From contig CAMHUC010000009.1 of NCBI GenBank assembly GCA_946188155.1, positions 1 through 64,000 on the forward strand: DNA of 64,000 nt, written 5' to 3'. A model generated the notes under the pieces. That model was not told the DNA's origin. It saw only the letters and a program-made list of their open reading frames with translations, and made no database searches. Positions 1 to 8,090 of this stretch are shown here, piece by piece; position 1 is the stretch's first letter, and every line of letters begins with the position of its first letter. The translations under genes and the position numbers were made by a program. Source of the DNA: an uncultured bacterium (GTDB taxonomy: Bacteria; Bacteroidota; Bacteroidia; Bacteroidales; Bacteroidaceae).

Positions 1-770
1 GCACCGCCACGGGTGTCGCCGTCGAGCTTGGTGAGCACCACGCCGTCGAAGTCGAGGCGGTCGTTGAACTCCTTGGCAGTGTTGACAGCATCCTGACCCG
101 TCATCGCGTCAACCACGAAGAGGGTCTCGTCGGGCTGGATGGCGTTCTTCAGCGTCTCTATCTCGCGCATCATCTCCTCATCGACGGCCAGACGGCCGGC
201 GGTATCGACGATGACCACATTGAAGGACTCCTGCTTGGCCTTGCGGATGGCGTTCTGGGCTATCTCCACCACGTTCTTGTTGCCCTCCTCGGTATATACC
301 TCCACGCCTACGCTCTGGCCTACCACCTTCAGCTGCTCGATGGCGGCAGGACGATAGACGTCGCAGGCCACCAGCAGCGGCTTCTTGTGCTGGCGCGCCT
401 TGAGCATATTGGCCAGCTTGCCGGAGAAGGTGGTCTTACCAGAACCCTGCAGGCCCGACATCAGGATGATGGCCGGACGGCCCTCGAGCTTCAGCTCCAC
501 GGCCTTGCCGCCCATCAGGTCGGTCAGCTCGTCGTGTACAATCTTCACCATCAGCTGACTGGGCTTCACGGCTGTCAGCACGTTCATGCCCAGGGCCTTC
601 TGCTTCACGGTGTCGGTGAAGTTCTTGGCCACCTTGTAGTTCACGTCGGCATCGAGCAGCGCACGGCGCACGTCCTTGAGCGTCTCGGCAACATTGATCT
701 CGGTGATTTTCCCCTCACCCTTCAGTATCTTGAACGACCGTTCGAGCCGCTCGCTTAAATTCTCAAACAT
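1..770 (-). CDS. ffh: Signal recognition particle protein Ffh (5' part, cut by window edge)
   Basis: The minus strand reads an N-terminal four-helix domain starting MFENLSERLERSFKIL, followed by the SRP GTPase domain: P-loop GLQGSGKTT (about residue 105), the DVYRPAAIEQL segment, DTAGRL and TKLDGD. In this family the protein binds 4.5S RNA and signal sequences and targets nascent membrane proteins to FtsY. About 256 residues are present; the rest of the G domain and the methionine-rich M domain lie beyond position 1. The start is supported by an AAGGAG Shine-Dalgarno sequence directly upstream (complement of 773-778), which is unusual for this window, and by a -7 box at 795-802. Confidence 0.96.
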   Translation of the reverse strand, partial: MFENLSERLERSFKILKGEGKITEINVAETLKDVRRALLDADVNYKVAKNFTDTVKQKALGMNVLTAVKPSQLMVKIVHDELTDLMGGKAVELKLEGRPAIILMSGLQGSGKTTFSGKLANMLKARQHKKPLLVACDVYRPAAIEQLKVVGQSVGVEVYTEEGNKNVVEIAQNAIRKAKQESFNVVIVDTAGRLAVDEEMMREIETLKNAIQPDETLFVVDAMTGQDAVNTAKEFNDRLDFDGVVLTKLDGDTRGG

Positions 771-794
771 ACTACTCCTTATTAATTTAGGGTG

Positions 795-802
795 CAAAGG
801 TA
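795..802 (-). promoter_or_regulatory. Bacteroidetes -7 box for ffh
   Basis: The minus strand reads TACCTTTG, matching the TAnnTTTG consensus of the Bacteroidetes primary sigma factor, 25 bases before the ffh start. Confidence 0.6.
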
Positions 803-911
803 CGAATAAGCGAGCAAAAAACCAAATATTTACCTGAGTTTTTTCGAGCCGAGTACATTCGTCGATGCCTTTTCTTTTCCGTTCCGAAAAATACCTATAT
901 AGATAATAAAC

Positions 912-1390
912 ATAACCCGCACATCTCGCACATCTGCTATATCTTATTAAATATCAATATGTTGTACGTGAAGGTATCTCGCATTTATCTCGCATTTACC
1001 TCGCAGCGAGGGTGAAACAAGAGCCTCGGAAGAGGTTTGAATAGCCTAAACACCGACGGAGAAAGGGCTAAAAGGATGGCCAAATGGCTTCCAACCCATA
1101 AATTCTCGAGAGAATTCAGAGGTTTAAAGGCACTAAAGGTATGCTTTGGAGCCTACTTCCGGTTAAATTCTCTAGAGAATTTAGGCGTCCGAAGGCTCCT
1201 GGCGCAGATATAGCACATTACACTGCCCGACTTTAGGCTACCCAAGGCAGAAAAGATGCCCCGGAAGCTTGAAATCAGGCTGGAAACGATGGTTGTTGCG
1301 AGGTAAATGCGAGGTAAATGCGAGATAGACAGTCTTGCAACATCTTACGTATCAAGCAATTATAGCAGATGTGCGAGATGTGCGGGTTAT
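912..1390. repeat. Nested inverted-repeat element (~480 bp)
   Basis: The outer arms are a perfect 30-bp inverted repeat (912-941 and 1361-1390, core CCCGCACATCTCGCACATC). A second 31-bp inverted repeat with one mismatch (975-1005 and 1297-1327) is built from CTCGCATTTA/CTCGCATTTAC units. Inside are a smaller stem (GGAGCCT 1148-1154, AGGCTCC 1193-1199) and two palindromes: AATTCTC-GA-GAGAATT (1101-1116) and the perfect 20-bp TAAATTCTCTAGAGAATTTA (1164-1183). I see no convincing ORF. It could be a MITE-like non-autonomous element or a long structured RNA. Confidence 0.75.
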
Positions 1391-1477
1391 ATCTATTTAT
1401 ATATATATGTTGTACACCTCTCAGAAAAGCTATTCCGCAGAAATGAAGGGACTTTGGCGTTTTCAGTTTGATAAATA

Positions 1478-1500
1478 AAACAGAAATGATGGTTCTGTTT
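1478..1500 (+). terminator. Hairpin, possible terminator
   Basis: AAACAGAA (1478-1485), a 7-nt loop and TTCTGTTT (1493-1500), followed by cttcg. It is a weak terminator candidate downstream of the nested palindrome. Confidence 0.35.
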
Positions 1501-1524
1501 CTTCGTATTCTCAAAGATATTGGT

Positions 1525-1532
1525 TAAATTTG
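1525..1532 (+). promoter_or_regulatory. -7 box upstream of the methylase remnant
   Basis: TAAATTTG fits TAnnTTTG and lies 45 bases before the ATG of the hsdM-like fragment at 1578, so a promoter may have been kept when the gene body was lost. Confidence 0.45.
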
Positions 1533-1577
1533 CGTTCAAATCGATTTTATTCAAGACATGGAAGATCTAACGACACT

Positions 1578-1643
1578 ATGATTACGGGCGAGATAAAATC
1601 GAAGATCGACCTCATCTGGGAGGACTTCTGGACGGGCGGCATC
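1578..1643 (+). pseudogene. Remnant of a type I restriction-modification methylase (HsdM N-terminus)
   Basis: Starting at the ATG at 1578, 22 codons read MITGEIKSKIDLIWEDFWTG followed by GI. This closely resembles the first residues of HsdM-type N-6 adenine methylases (HsdM_N: ITGxIKxKVDxIWxxFWSGGI, from memory). Homology stops abruptly at 1643, exactly where a perfect hairpin begins (1641-1677); no further methylase sequence follows before the end of the acyl-CoA ligase gene. It is either a decayed gene or a short conserved remnant carried with the hairpin. Which of the two cannot be decided from one copy. Confidence 0.6.
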
Positions 1644-1677
1644 CGTTCGGTCGGATTGCAAATCCGACCGAACGGAT
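1641..1677. repeat. Perfect 17-bp stem hairpin (3-nt loop)
   Basis: The arm at 1641-1657 (ATCCGTTCGGTCGGATT), the loop gca, and an exactly complementary arm at 1661-1677. It is too regular to be chance and has no U-tract, so it is more like a REP/palindromic repeat unit than a terminator. It abuts the hsdM remnant. Confidence 0.75.
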
Positions 1678-1694
1678 CATTACTACATAAAATA

Positions 1695-1726
1695 AAAACG
1701 AGACCCAGAACATTGAGCCTCGTTTT
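1695..1726 (-). terminator. Rho-independent terminator of the acyl-CoA ligase operon
   Basis: AAAACGAG (1695-1702) pairs with CTCGTTTT (1719-1726), and the stem extends inward with G-U pairs. On the minus strand it ends in CTCGTTTTTATTTT, a good U-tract, about 30 bases after the ligase stop. Confidence 0.7.
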
Positions 1727-1754
1727 TTCACTATTCATTATTCACTATTCACTT
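1727..1754. repeat. Short tandem array, heptamer TTCACTA/TTCATTA
   Basis: Four 7-bp units with alternating last bases (TTCACTA, TTCATTA, TTCACTA, TTCACTT) lie between the ligase stop codon and its terminator. Confidence 0.65.
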
Positions 1755-3482
1755 CTAAATCACCTCGTAGCCGAACTTCTTGCAGAGGTCGAGGCTCATC
1801 TCCTTGAGACGGAACTTCTGAATCTTGCCAGAGCCCGTCAGGGGGAACTCGTCGATGAAGAACACGTACTTGGGAATCTTGTAGCGGGCAATCTTGCCAC
1901 GGCAGAACTCCTGCACGTCCTCGGGCTCCATCTTCACGCCGGGCTGGAGGATGATGAAGGCACCGACGGCCTCGCCATACTTCTTCGACGGCACGGCAGC
2001 CACCTGCACATCCTTGATGCCCTCCATGTGGTAGAGGAACTCCTCAATCTCACGGGGATAGATGTTCTCGCCTCCACGGATAATCATGTCCTTGATGCGG
2101 CCCGTGATGCGATAGAAGCCCTGCTCGTCCTTCACGCCGAGGTCGCCGGAATGAAGGAACCCGTTCTTGTCGATCACCTCGGCCGTGGCCTGCGGATTCT
2201 TATAGTAGCCCTTCATCACGTTGAAGCCCCGGCAGCACATCTCGCCCTGCACGCCCACGGGGCACTCCTCGCCGGTCTCGGGGTCGAGCACCTTCACCTC
2301 CACGAAGGGATAGTCGCGGCCCACGGTGGTGCAGCGCTGCTCGAAGGAGTCGTTCAGACAGGTCTGCGTCATGCCAGGCGACGACTCGGTCAGTCCGTAG
2401 ACGCTGGTGATGGTCATAAACATCTTCTCCGAGACGCGCTTCATCAGCTCCACGGGGCAGAGGCTGCCGGCCATGATGCCGGTGCGCAGACAGCTCAGGT
2501 CGAACATGGAGAACATCGGGTGGTCGAGCTCGGCGATGAACATCGTGGGCACGCCGTAGACGGCCGTACACCGTTCCTTATGGATGGAGGCCAGCACCAC
2601 TAAGGGGTCGAACTTCTCGACCATCACCTCTGTACAGCCGTGGGTGAGGCAGTTCATCGTGGCCAGCACCACGCCGAAGCAGTGGAACAGGGGCACGCAG
2701 ACGCACAGCTTGTCATCCTGGGTGAAGCCCATGTTCTCGCCGGTGAAGTAGCCGTCGTTGGCAATGTTATAGTGGGTAAGCATCACGCCCTTGGGGAATC
2801 CCGTGGTGCCCGAGGTGTACTGCATGTTGCACACGTCGTGGCAGGTGACGTTCTTCTTCATCTCGTCGAGCGTCTCGTCCTCGATGTTCTGCCCTAAGAG
2901 GAGCAGCTCGGCGGTGTTGAACATGCCGCGATACTTCTCCATGCCTATGAACACCACGTTCTTCATGTGGGGGAAGCGCTCCGAGCAGAGATGGCCGCGC
3001 TCGCAGTTCTTCAGCTCGGGCAGCATGGTGTAGGTCATGTCGACGTAGTTGCAGTCCCACGTGCCGTCGGTGATGCAGAGGGTGTGCATGTCGGAGTCCT
3101 TACACAGGAATTCCAGCTCGTTCTGCTTGTAGTTGGTGTTCACCGTCACGAGCACGGCACCGATCTTCGCCGTGGCATAAAGGAACGTCAGCCAGTCGGG
3201 CACATTCGTTGCCCAGATGCCCACGTTCGACCCTTTCTTCACGCCGATGGCGATGAGACCCTTGGCCAGGTTGTCAACGCGCTCGTTGAACTTCGCCCAG
3301 GTGAAGCGGAGGTCGCGGTCGCTGTAGACGATGTATTCCTTGTCGGGCGTCGTCTCGGCCCAGTGCTCGAGCCACTGGCCGAGGGTGCGCTCATAGAGCT
3401 GATAGCCCTCGCTGCCCGTCTCGGCGGGGTATGTACGGTCAGGCAGCGGACGGCCTGCCATGTCTAATCTCACGTTACTCAT
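1755..3482 (-). CDS. Medium/long-chain acyl-CoA synthetase (AMP-forming)
   Basis: 575 residues of the ANL adenylate-forming superfamily. The ATP-binding loop [11 protein letters not shown] is at residues 222-232, followed by VYGLTE, the HSGDLG aspartate motif, the hinge [16 protein letters not shown], and the C-terminal catalytic lysine in LTGSGKIQK. It activates a carboxylic acid to the acyl-adenylate and then to the CoA thioester in the cytoplasm; the fatty acid chain length cannot be read from the sequence. It lies 58 bp downstream of the XRE-cupin regulator on the same strand, a pairing I recall as common in Bacteroidales, suggesting that the regulator senses a substrate or acyl-CoA. The spacer is filled by a repeat array (3488-3538). 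Confidence 0.92.
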   Translation of the reverse strand: MSNVRLDMAGRPLPDRTYPAETGSEGYQLYERTLGQWLEHWAETTPDKEYIVYSDRDLRFTWAKFNERVDNLAKGLIAIGVKKGSNVGIWATNVPDWLTFLYATAKIGAVLVTVNTNYKQNELEFLCKDSDMHTLCITDGTWDCNYVDMTYTMLPELKNCERGHLCSERFPHMKNVVFIGMEKYRGMFNTAELLLLGQNIEDETLDEMKKNVTCHDVCNMQYTSGTTGFPKGVMLTHYNIANDGYFTGENMGFTQDDKLCVCVPLFHCFGVVLATMNCLTHGCTEVMVEKFDPLVVLASIHKERCTAVYGVPTMFIAELDHPMFSMFDLSCLRTGIMAGSLCPVELMKRVSEKMFMTITSVYGLTESSPGMTQTCLNDSFEQRCTTVGRDYPFVEVKVLDPETGEECPVGVQGEMCCRGFNVMKGYYKNPQATAEVIDKNGFLHSGDLGVKDEQGFYRITGRIKDMIIRGGENIYPREIEEFLYHMEGIKDVQVAAVPSKKYGEAVGAFIILQPGVKMEPEDVQEFCRGKIARYKIPKYVFFIDEFPLTGSGKIQKFRLKEMSLDLCKKFGYEVI

Positions 3483-3487
3483 CTTTT

Positions 3488-3538
3488 CGTTATTACGACA
3501 TTACGTTATTACGACATTACGTTATTACGACATTACGC
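3488..3538. repeat. Short tandem array, alternating octamers CGTTATTA/CGACATTA
   Basis: Three copies of a 16-bp double unit fill nearly the whole spacer between the regulator stop (3541) and the ligase start (3482). The octamer CGTTAT is shared with the array at 35924-35990. Confidence 0.8.
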
Positions 3539-3540
3539 TA

Positions 3541-4125
3541 TCAGAAAGGAATATAAACCAGTGCGAGAATCTTTGCCGACTTGCCCAGTGCGCCGTGCAG
3601 ATGGTGCTTCACGATGGAGTCGTAGTAGATGGAGTCGCCCTGCTTGAGCAGATACTTCTCCTTGCCATACTCCACCTCTATCTCGCCCTCCATGACGTAG
3701 ATGAACTCCTCACCCTCGTGGGCCGAGAGCTTATAGTCGAGCGAGTCGGTGGGATTGATGTCGATGATGAACGGCTCCATGTGCCGCCCGACCTTCTGCT
3801 GTGCCAGCGGGTGGTACTCCATGTGCTTGCGGGCATCGGTGGCCCCGTTGGAGAAGCTGATGCTGCTGTCCTTCTCCCGATCCTCGGCACGGGTGACGAC
3901 GGGACCCAGCGAGTCGTTGTCGTCCATGAAGGTGCCCAGTCGCACACCCAGTGCCCGGGCTATCTTGATCAGCGGCCCCAGCGAGGGCAGGTTCGTGTCG
4001 TTCTCAATACTTGTAATCTGCTCTACGGAGAGGCCGGTGCTCTCTGCAATCTCCTCGATGCTGAGGTTCTTCGATTCTCTGAGTCCCTTGATTTTGGAAC
4101 CTACGAAAGTGTTACTATTCGACAT
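3541..4125 (-). CDS. XRE-family transcriptional regulator with cupin sensor domain
   Basis: 194 residues. An N-terminal helix-turn-helix (about 8-63, containing IEEIAESTGLSVEQITSIEN) is followed after a charged linker by a C-terminal cupin domain (about 115-190, with HEGEEFIYVMEGEIEVEYG and DSIYYDSIVKHH). Proteins of this architecture usually control a neighbouring catabolic gene, with the cupin binding a small ligand. The gene heads the operon with the acyl-CoA synthetase and carries its own -7 box at 4166-4173, so autoregulation is plausible. The ligand is unknown. Confidence 0.9.
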   Translation of the reverse strand: MSNSNTFVGSKIKGLRESKNLSIEEIAESTGLSVEQITSIENDTNLPSLGPLIKIARALGVRLGTFMDDNDSLGPVVTRAEDREKDSSISFSNGATDARKHMEYHPLAQQKVGRHMEPFIIDINPTDSLDYKLSAHEGEEFIYVMEGEIEVEYGKEKYLLKQGDSIYYDSIVKHHLHGALGKSAKILALVYIPF

Positions 4126-4165
4126 AAAAAACTTATGATTTGTTACATTTGCCTATTTTAGGACG

Positions 4166-4173
4166 CAAAATTA
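4166..4173 (-). promoter_or_regulatory. -7 box of the XRE-cupin/acyl-CoA ligase operon
   Basis: The minus strand reads TAATTTTG (TAnnTTTG), 41 bases before the regulator start. Confidence 0.55.
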
Positions 4174-4199
4174 CAACAAAATTGTGAAATGCGCAAACT

Positions 4200-4805
4200 T
4201 TACGTGTCGTTTTTACTTTGTTTCACATTCTGAGACTGTCGCCAGCTGAACTCGCAGCCGCAGTACTGCTGATTATAGAAGCCGTACTCGCGTAGCAGCT
4301 GGTTGCGGCGCTCCTGCAGTCCCCCCTTTCGCCAGTTCTGATCCCAGTAGACGACTCCCTCCACAGCCTGCTCTGCCTGATGGCCAGCCCTGTCAATCTG
4401 CTCCTGGCTCTTCCAGCGGCTGGAGGCCAGCGTGGTGGTAAAGTACTTCAGCCCCAGCTCGCGGGCCTTCTGTGCTGCCACCGTCAGACGAAGGATGAAG
4501 CACTGCTGGCACCTGTTGCCTCGCTCCGGCTCGTCCTCAAGCCCGCGGACACCACGGCGCCACTGCTCATGGTCGTAGTCGCCGTCGATCCACCGGAGTC
4601 CGAGGCTCTCGGCATGGCGCTTACTCTCGTTCTTACGGATGTCGTACTCCTCGCGGGGCCAGATGTTGGGATTATAATAGAATAAGGTGGGGCGCACCCC
4701 ATGCCCCAGCATCCACTCGACAATAGCCGAGGAGCACGGGACACAGCAGACGTGGAGCAACACCTGCTCGCAATCCTCAGGAACAACTATAACCGGACTC
4801 CTCAT
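4200..4805 (-). CDS. queH: Epoxyqueuosine reductase QueH
   Basis: 201 residues of the QueH (DUF208) family, which performs the last step of queuosine biosynthesis, reducing epoxyqueuosine to queuosine in tRNA. The cysteine motifs are all present: LLHVCCVPC near residue 20, RCQQCFILRL near residue 98 and YCGCEFS near residue 181. These ligate an iron-sulfur cluster and an adjacent metal in the family. The length is slightly short but complete. It appears to be a single gene, separated from the DnaJ-like gene upstream by 165 bp of AT-rich sequence with a dispersed repeat (4852-4906). Confidence 0.9.
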   Translation of the reverse strand: MRSPVIVVPEDCEQVLLHVCCVPCSSAIVEWMLGHGVRPTLFYYNPNIWPREEYDIRKNESKRHAESLGLRWIDGDYDHEQWRRGVRGLEDEPERGNRCQQCFILRLTVAAQKARELGLKYFTTTLASSRWKSQEQIDRAGHQAEQAVEGVVYWDQNWRKGGLQERRNQLLREYGFYNQQYCGCEFSWRQSQNVKQSKNDT

Positions 4806-4851
4806 TATTTCACATCAAAATAATTTATGATAATTCTTGTTCAATCCGTGA

Positions 4852-4906
4852 TAATTATATGTTTATATCTTAACACGAATTGCCACGAATTGAACACGAA
4901 TTTCTC
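4852..4906. repeat. Dispersed AT-rich repeat (CACGAATTG family)
   Basis: The stretch contains ATAATTATATGTT, then AACACGAATTGCCACGAATTG and AACACGAATTTCTCAT. The same words recur on the opposite strand or in variants at 53161-53340 and 53387-53430, nearly 49 kb away, so this is a repeat family rather than local slippage. Confidence 0.65.
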
Positions 4907-4970
4907 ATTAACCTTTTATATAAGATAATATTGCGCATCTACTTATTCTATTTTTACATTCTTACATTTT

Positions 4971-5819
4971 TCACAGTCCTCGCGCCTTCCAGATGCGGTC
5001 CTTCGCGGCATTGATCTCCTGGAATTTCTTCTCAGCAGCCTTGCGCACATCCTCACCCAGGGCCGCCACCTTGTCGGGATGGTGCTCCAGGGCCAGTTTG
5101 CGGTAGGCTTTCTTCACCTCGTCGTCACTGGCATCTGGGCTGACGCCCAGCACCTTGTAGGCATCCTCCAGCGTATCGCCCGAGAGGTGGAGCATCGAGT
5201 CAACCTCGCTGTCGCGCAGCCCCATCCAACGAGCACACTCCTTCAGTGCCTCTACCTCGCTCTGGGGAACAGAACCGTCGGCCTGGGCCACCAGCACCAG
5301 ATAGTTGAGCAGCTGAAGGCGCTGCGAGTAGTCCATCGAGCGGTTGATCTGCATCGAGCAGTCGCGCACCGTCTGCTTGAACTGCTGCCAGCCCTCGCGT
5401 TTCTGCTCGTCGAAGAGCTTGTTCAGGATTTCATTGCCCTGGCTGACGGCACCCTCGCCAAAGTTCTGGCGCAGCATCTGGCGCACCAGCTCCATCTCGG
5501 AGTGCATCGCACGGCCGTCGGCCTTGATAATATAGCTGGAGAGCACCAGCAACGAGAAGAGGAAACTGTTGCGGTCGCCCTGCTGCTGCCGCCGCCGGTA
5601 GGCCTGCTGGTACATCTGGCTGTAGTCCTGATACGACTGCTGCTGCCACGAGGCCCGCTCGCGCTCAGAACCCTGGCCCCACGTGCCAGAGTTGTCGGCG
5701 GAGTTCACACCGTCGAGCATGGTGTCGAAGGCGGAGCCAAGCAGCCAGCCTGCCAACGCGCCAAGGGGTCCACCTGCCATCCAGCCGATGAATCCCGCTA
5801 TCCACTTGCCTGCTGCCAT
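4971..5819 (-). CDS. TerB-like/DnaJ-domain protein (DjlA-like co-chaperone)
   Basis: 282 residues. The glycine-rich hydrophobic N-terminus (about 1-32, [18 protein letters not shown]) may anchor the protein to the membrane. A TerB-like helical domain covers about 85-205 ([31 protein letters not shown]) and a J domain covers the C-terminus with the expected HPD motif ([15 protein letters not shown]). This is the order seen in DjlA co-chaperones, which stimulate DnaK ATPase at the membrane. The gene follows the small GlsB-like gene by 6 bp and shares its promoter at 6096-6103. Confidence 0.85.
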   Translation of the reverse strand: MAAGKWIAGFIGWMAGGPLGALAGWLLGSAFDTMLDGVNSADNSGTWGQGSERERASWQQQSYQDYSQMYQQAYRRRQQQGDRNSFLFSLLVLSSYIIKADGRAMHSEMELVRQMLRQNFGEGAVSQGNEILNKLFDEQKREGWQQFKQTVRDCSMQINRSMDYSQRLQLLNYLVLVAQADGSVPQSEVEALKECARWMGLRDSEVDSMLHLSGDTLEDAYKVLGVSPDASDDEVKKAYRKLALEHHPDKVAALGEDVRKAAEKKFQEINAAKDRIWKARGL

Positions 5820-5825
5820 CGCCGC

Positions 5826-6065
5826 TTACTTCTTAATCAGCGAGGCTACCCACAGAATGGCTACAGCGCCCACGATGGCTGTACCCAGCTGGCCCAGCAC
5901 ACCACCCCACTCGATGCCTAACTGCTCGAACAGCCAGCCACCGACAAGACCACCAAAGAGGCCCAGCACCAGATTCATGATGAACCCGAAGCCGCCGCCC
6001 TTCATCAACTTGCCGGCACAGAAGCCGGCCAGACATCCAAGAATGATTGAACCTATTAATCCCAT
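5826..6065 (-). CDS. GlsB/YeaQ/YmgE-family small stress membrane protein
   Basis: 79 residues with about three hydrophobic segments and repeated glycine motifs (GSIILGCLAGFCAGKLMKGG, VLGLFGGLVGGWLFEQLG). This is the pattern of the transglycosylase-associated (Transgly_assoc) family, whose members are stress-induced inner membrane proteins of unclear function. It is the first gene of a two-gene operon with the DjlA-like protein, supporting an envelope-stress role for both. Confidence 0.85.
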   Translation of the reverse strand: MGLIGSIILGCLAGFCAGKLMKGGGFGFIMNLVLGLFGGLVGGWLFEQLGIEWGGVLGQLGTAIVGAVAILWVASLIKK

Positions 6066-6095
6066 AATCTTTTCTGCTTAATGATAAAAACGCTG

Positions 6096-6103
6096 CAAAA
6101 GTA
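6096..6103 (-). promoter_or_regulatory. -7 box of the glsB-like/djlA-like operon
   Basis: The minus strand reads TACTTTTG (TAnnTTTG), 31 bases before the start at 6065. Confidence 0.55.
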
Positions 6104-6181
6104 CAAAGAAAAATCGGAAACGCCAAAGCTTCCCACTATTTTCGGCAACAGAACACGAAGAAACGAAGTAAGGCAAAGCAC

Positions 6182-7081
6182 TTAGCGCTCAAGGTCAGCT
6201 GCCGACTTGATAGTCGTCAGCAGGTCGTGCTGTACGATGCCGTTCGTTGCCACCACGCTGTTGCCCTGCGTGAAGTCGACAGAACCCAGATAGTCGGTCA
6301 CCATGCCACCGGCCTGCTGCACTATCAGGCTGCCGGCCATATAGTCCCACTGGCCGATATACTGCTCTGCATAGCCGTCGAGGCGGCCCGCGGCCACATA
6401 GCAGAGTGCCATTGCGGCCGACCCGCACATGCGGATGCTGCCCACACGGCCATAGAGGGCATCTATCAGGCGCTTGATGACGGGTTTATAGGCGTCGCTG
6501 TTGTAGGGCAGCTGCAGACAGAGCAGGGCATCCTGAATCTTCTGTCCGCTCACGTGCAGGCCGATGGGTCGTGATGACTGTTTGTAGTCCTTCCCCATGG
6601 ATTGCTGCAGCCATGCTCCTCCTCCCTGCCAGGCATAGAAGCACTCGTCGGCACATATCTCATAGACCACGCCAATCAATATCTCCCTGCCCTTCAGCAG
6701 CGCGATGCTCACGGCGTACGGCGCATACTGATGGATGAAGTTGGTAGTGCCATCCAGCGGGTCCACCACCCAGCACGGTGCGTCAGGCCCTGCGGAGCGC
6801 ACAGCAGAGGGGCTGTCGCTCTGTGCTGCCGTCCCCTCCTCGGTGATGAAGCCAGCCTCAGGCAACAGCTCTCGCAGAGCGCTGACTATCAGCCGCTCCG
6901 AACCTTTGTCCACATACGACACATAGTCGTGGGCGTGCTTACGCTCGACACGCTCCAGCGAAAACTTCTTGCGTTCCTCTCGTATATAGCTGCCTGCCCG
7001 TCTGGCAATGTCGCAAACGGCCTGCGTACATTTCTCTAAATCAATCGTCTGCTCTATAGTCAGTATCTTGTCATTATTCAT
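6182..7081 (-). CDS. Inositol monophosphatase family phosphatase
   Basis: 299 residues from the ATG at 7081. The metal-binding motifs of the FIG superfamily are present: GFITEEG, WVVDPLDGTTNFIH and the C-terminal WDYMAGSLIVQQAGG. These lithium-sensitive Mg-dependent phosphatases act on inositol phosphates, fructose-1,6-bisphosphate or 3'-phosphoadenosine phosphates; the substrate cannot be told here. An in-frame start upstream (7147) exists, but a -7 box at 7113-7120 lies between it and 7081, and the extra residues do not look like protein. The gene follows EamA closely but has its own promoter. Confidence 0.85.
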   Translation of the reverse strand: MNNDKILTIEQTIDLEKCTQAVCDIARRAGSYIREERKKFSLERVERKHAHDYVSYVDKGSERLIVSALRELLPEAGFITEEGTAAQSDSPSAVRSAGPDAPCWVVDPLDGTTNFIHQYAPYAVSIALLKGREILIGVVYEICADECFYAWQGGGAWLQQSMGKDYKQSSRPIGLHVSGQKIQDALLCLQLPYNSDAYKPVIKRLIDALYGRVGSIRMCGSAAMALCYVAAGRLDGYAEQYIGQWDYMAGSLIVQQAGGMVTDYLGSVDFTQGNSVVATNGIVQHDLLTTIKSAADLER

Positions 7082-7112
7082 GTTTGTTCTCGTTCTAAAG
7101 AATAGCTGGCTG

Positions 7113-7120
7113 CAAAGGTA
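7113..7120 (-). promoter_or_regulatory. -7 box of the inositol phosphatase-like gene
   Basis: The minus strand reads TACCTTTG 32 bases before the start at 7081, so the gene can be transcribed separately from the aromatic operon. Confidence 0.55.
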
Positions 7121-7148
7121 AGCATTTCCCATGAAACAGCAAAGCAAA

Positions 7149-8081
7149 TCACTTACTTTTCTTGTCGGCCAGGTACATACCTACAAGGATGAGCAGCGTG
7201 CCCAGTAGGAACCAGAGGGTGATCTGCTCGGAGAGGATGAGCCAGGCGAAGATGATGGTGGTGACGGGATTGAAGTAGACATAGTTGGTGGCCACGACGG
7301 CTCCAAGCTTCTTCATCACCCAGTTCCAGGCCAGGAAGCAGCCCATCGAGGCGATGCAGCCGAGGAAGAGGAGGTTGAAGAGAATTGAAAGATTGAAGGA
7401 TTGAAGAGTGGAAGAATTAAATATTCCAGTTTCTTCGGGTCGCCACATAAAATAAGGTATCATGGCGAGCAGTCCGTAGAAGAACACCTTGCGGGTGATG
7501 AATAGCGTGTTGTAACGACTGTTGGCCGGTATCATCAGCAGCGAGTAGAAGCCCCAGCAGAGGGCTGCCAGGAAGGCCAGCGAGTCGCCCAGGGGCGATA
7601 GATGGAGCACGAAATGGCCGTTGAGCACCACCACGGCGACGCCGAGTGCCGCCATCAGGGTGCCAAGCGTCTGCAGACGGCTGAGGCGCTGCGAGCGGTA
7701 GAAGATGACGATGAGTGCCGTGGCCACGAGTGGCGACAGGCTGACGATGAGCGAGGTATTGGTGGTAGTGGTGTAGTTCATCGCAGTGTTCTCGGCGAGG
7801 AAGTAGAGCGTGCCGCCACTGATGCCCAGCAGGAGCATCAGCAGCTCGTCGCGCCAGGAGTCGGCAAAGAGGCGCAGCCGCTTCCTGGCATAGCTGTAGC
7901 CCAGCAGCAGCACGTAGGCGATGATGAACCGCAGCGTGAAGATCTGCGCCGGCGTAAGGCCGCCGAGCAGCAGCAACTTGGTGGATATGAACGTAGACCC
8001 CCAAATTGCCACTACCGCGAAAGCAGCCAGATGATATATCAAGCCCTTCTCTCTCACCTTTTTCCACTCACCTCTCACCAC
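7149..8081 (-). CDS. EamA/DMT-family drug/metabolite exporter
   Basis: About 310 residues with ten hydrophobic segments in two EamA repeats (AIWGSTFISTKLLLLGGLTP near the N-terminus; NPVTTIIFAWLILSEQITLW near the C-terminus). Family members export amino acids, nucleosides or drugs. As the last gene after tyrA it may export an aromatic compound; that is inference from position. The start is uncertain: GTG at 8081 directly follows the tyrA stop and lies in a repeat array (8050-8090), so the first residues (VRGEWKKVRE) are repeat-encoded; GTG at 8057 is equally possible. A second repeat insertion (7383-7418) encodes part of the loop IFNSSTLQSFNLSIL. Confidence 0.85.
   Translation of the reverse strand: MVRGEWKKVREKGLIYHLAAFAVVAIWGSTFISTKLLLLGGLTPAQIFTLRFIIAYVLLLGYSYARKRLRLFADSWRDELLMLLLGISGGTLYFLAENTAMNYTTTTNTSLIVSLSPLVATALIVIFYRSQRLSRLQTLGTLMAALGVAVVVLNGHFVLHLSPLGDSLAFLAALCWGFYSLLMIPANSRYNTLFITRKVFFYGLLAMIPYFMWRPEETGIFNSSTLQSFNLSILFNLLFLGCIASMGCFLAWNWVMKKLGAVVATNYVYFNPVTTIIFAWLILSEQITLWFLLGTLLILVGMYLADKKSK
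7383..7418. repeat. In-frame short tandem array inside the EamA gene (ATTGAAG units)
   Basis: ATTGAAAG, ATTGAAGG and ATTGAAG units followed by AGTGGAAGAATT interrupt the otherwise GC-rich gene. The region encodes a serine/leucine-rich loop without disturbing the frame. Confidence 0.6.
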
Positions 8082-8090
8082 TCACCTCTT
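8050..8090. repeat. Short tandem array at the tyrA/EamA junction (GTGAGAG/GTGAGTG)
   Basis: On the minus strand 7-bp units GTGAGTG, GTGAGAG, GTGAGTG overlap the tyrA stop and the EamA start. The same units occur at 34469-34490 and, in frame, in copA (17579-17605) and the CcsBA gene (45960-45988). Confidence 0.75.

Noticed and set aside
1275-1514. 79-codon minus-strand open frame
   Set aside because: It runs through the inverted arm of the nested palindrome, has no family resemblance or start signals, and its composition follows the repeat.
771-1577. tRNA or small conserved RNA gene
   Set aside because: I looked for cloverleaf-like features and CCA ends and found only the palindromes described.
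3488-3538. CRISPR-like repeat
   Set aside because: Units of 8 or 16 bp without unique spacers; none of the arrays in the window has a repeat-spacer pattern or cas genes nearby.
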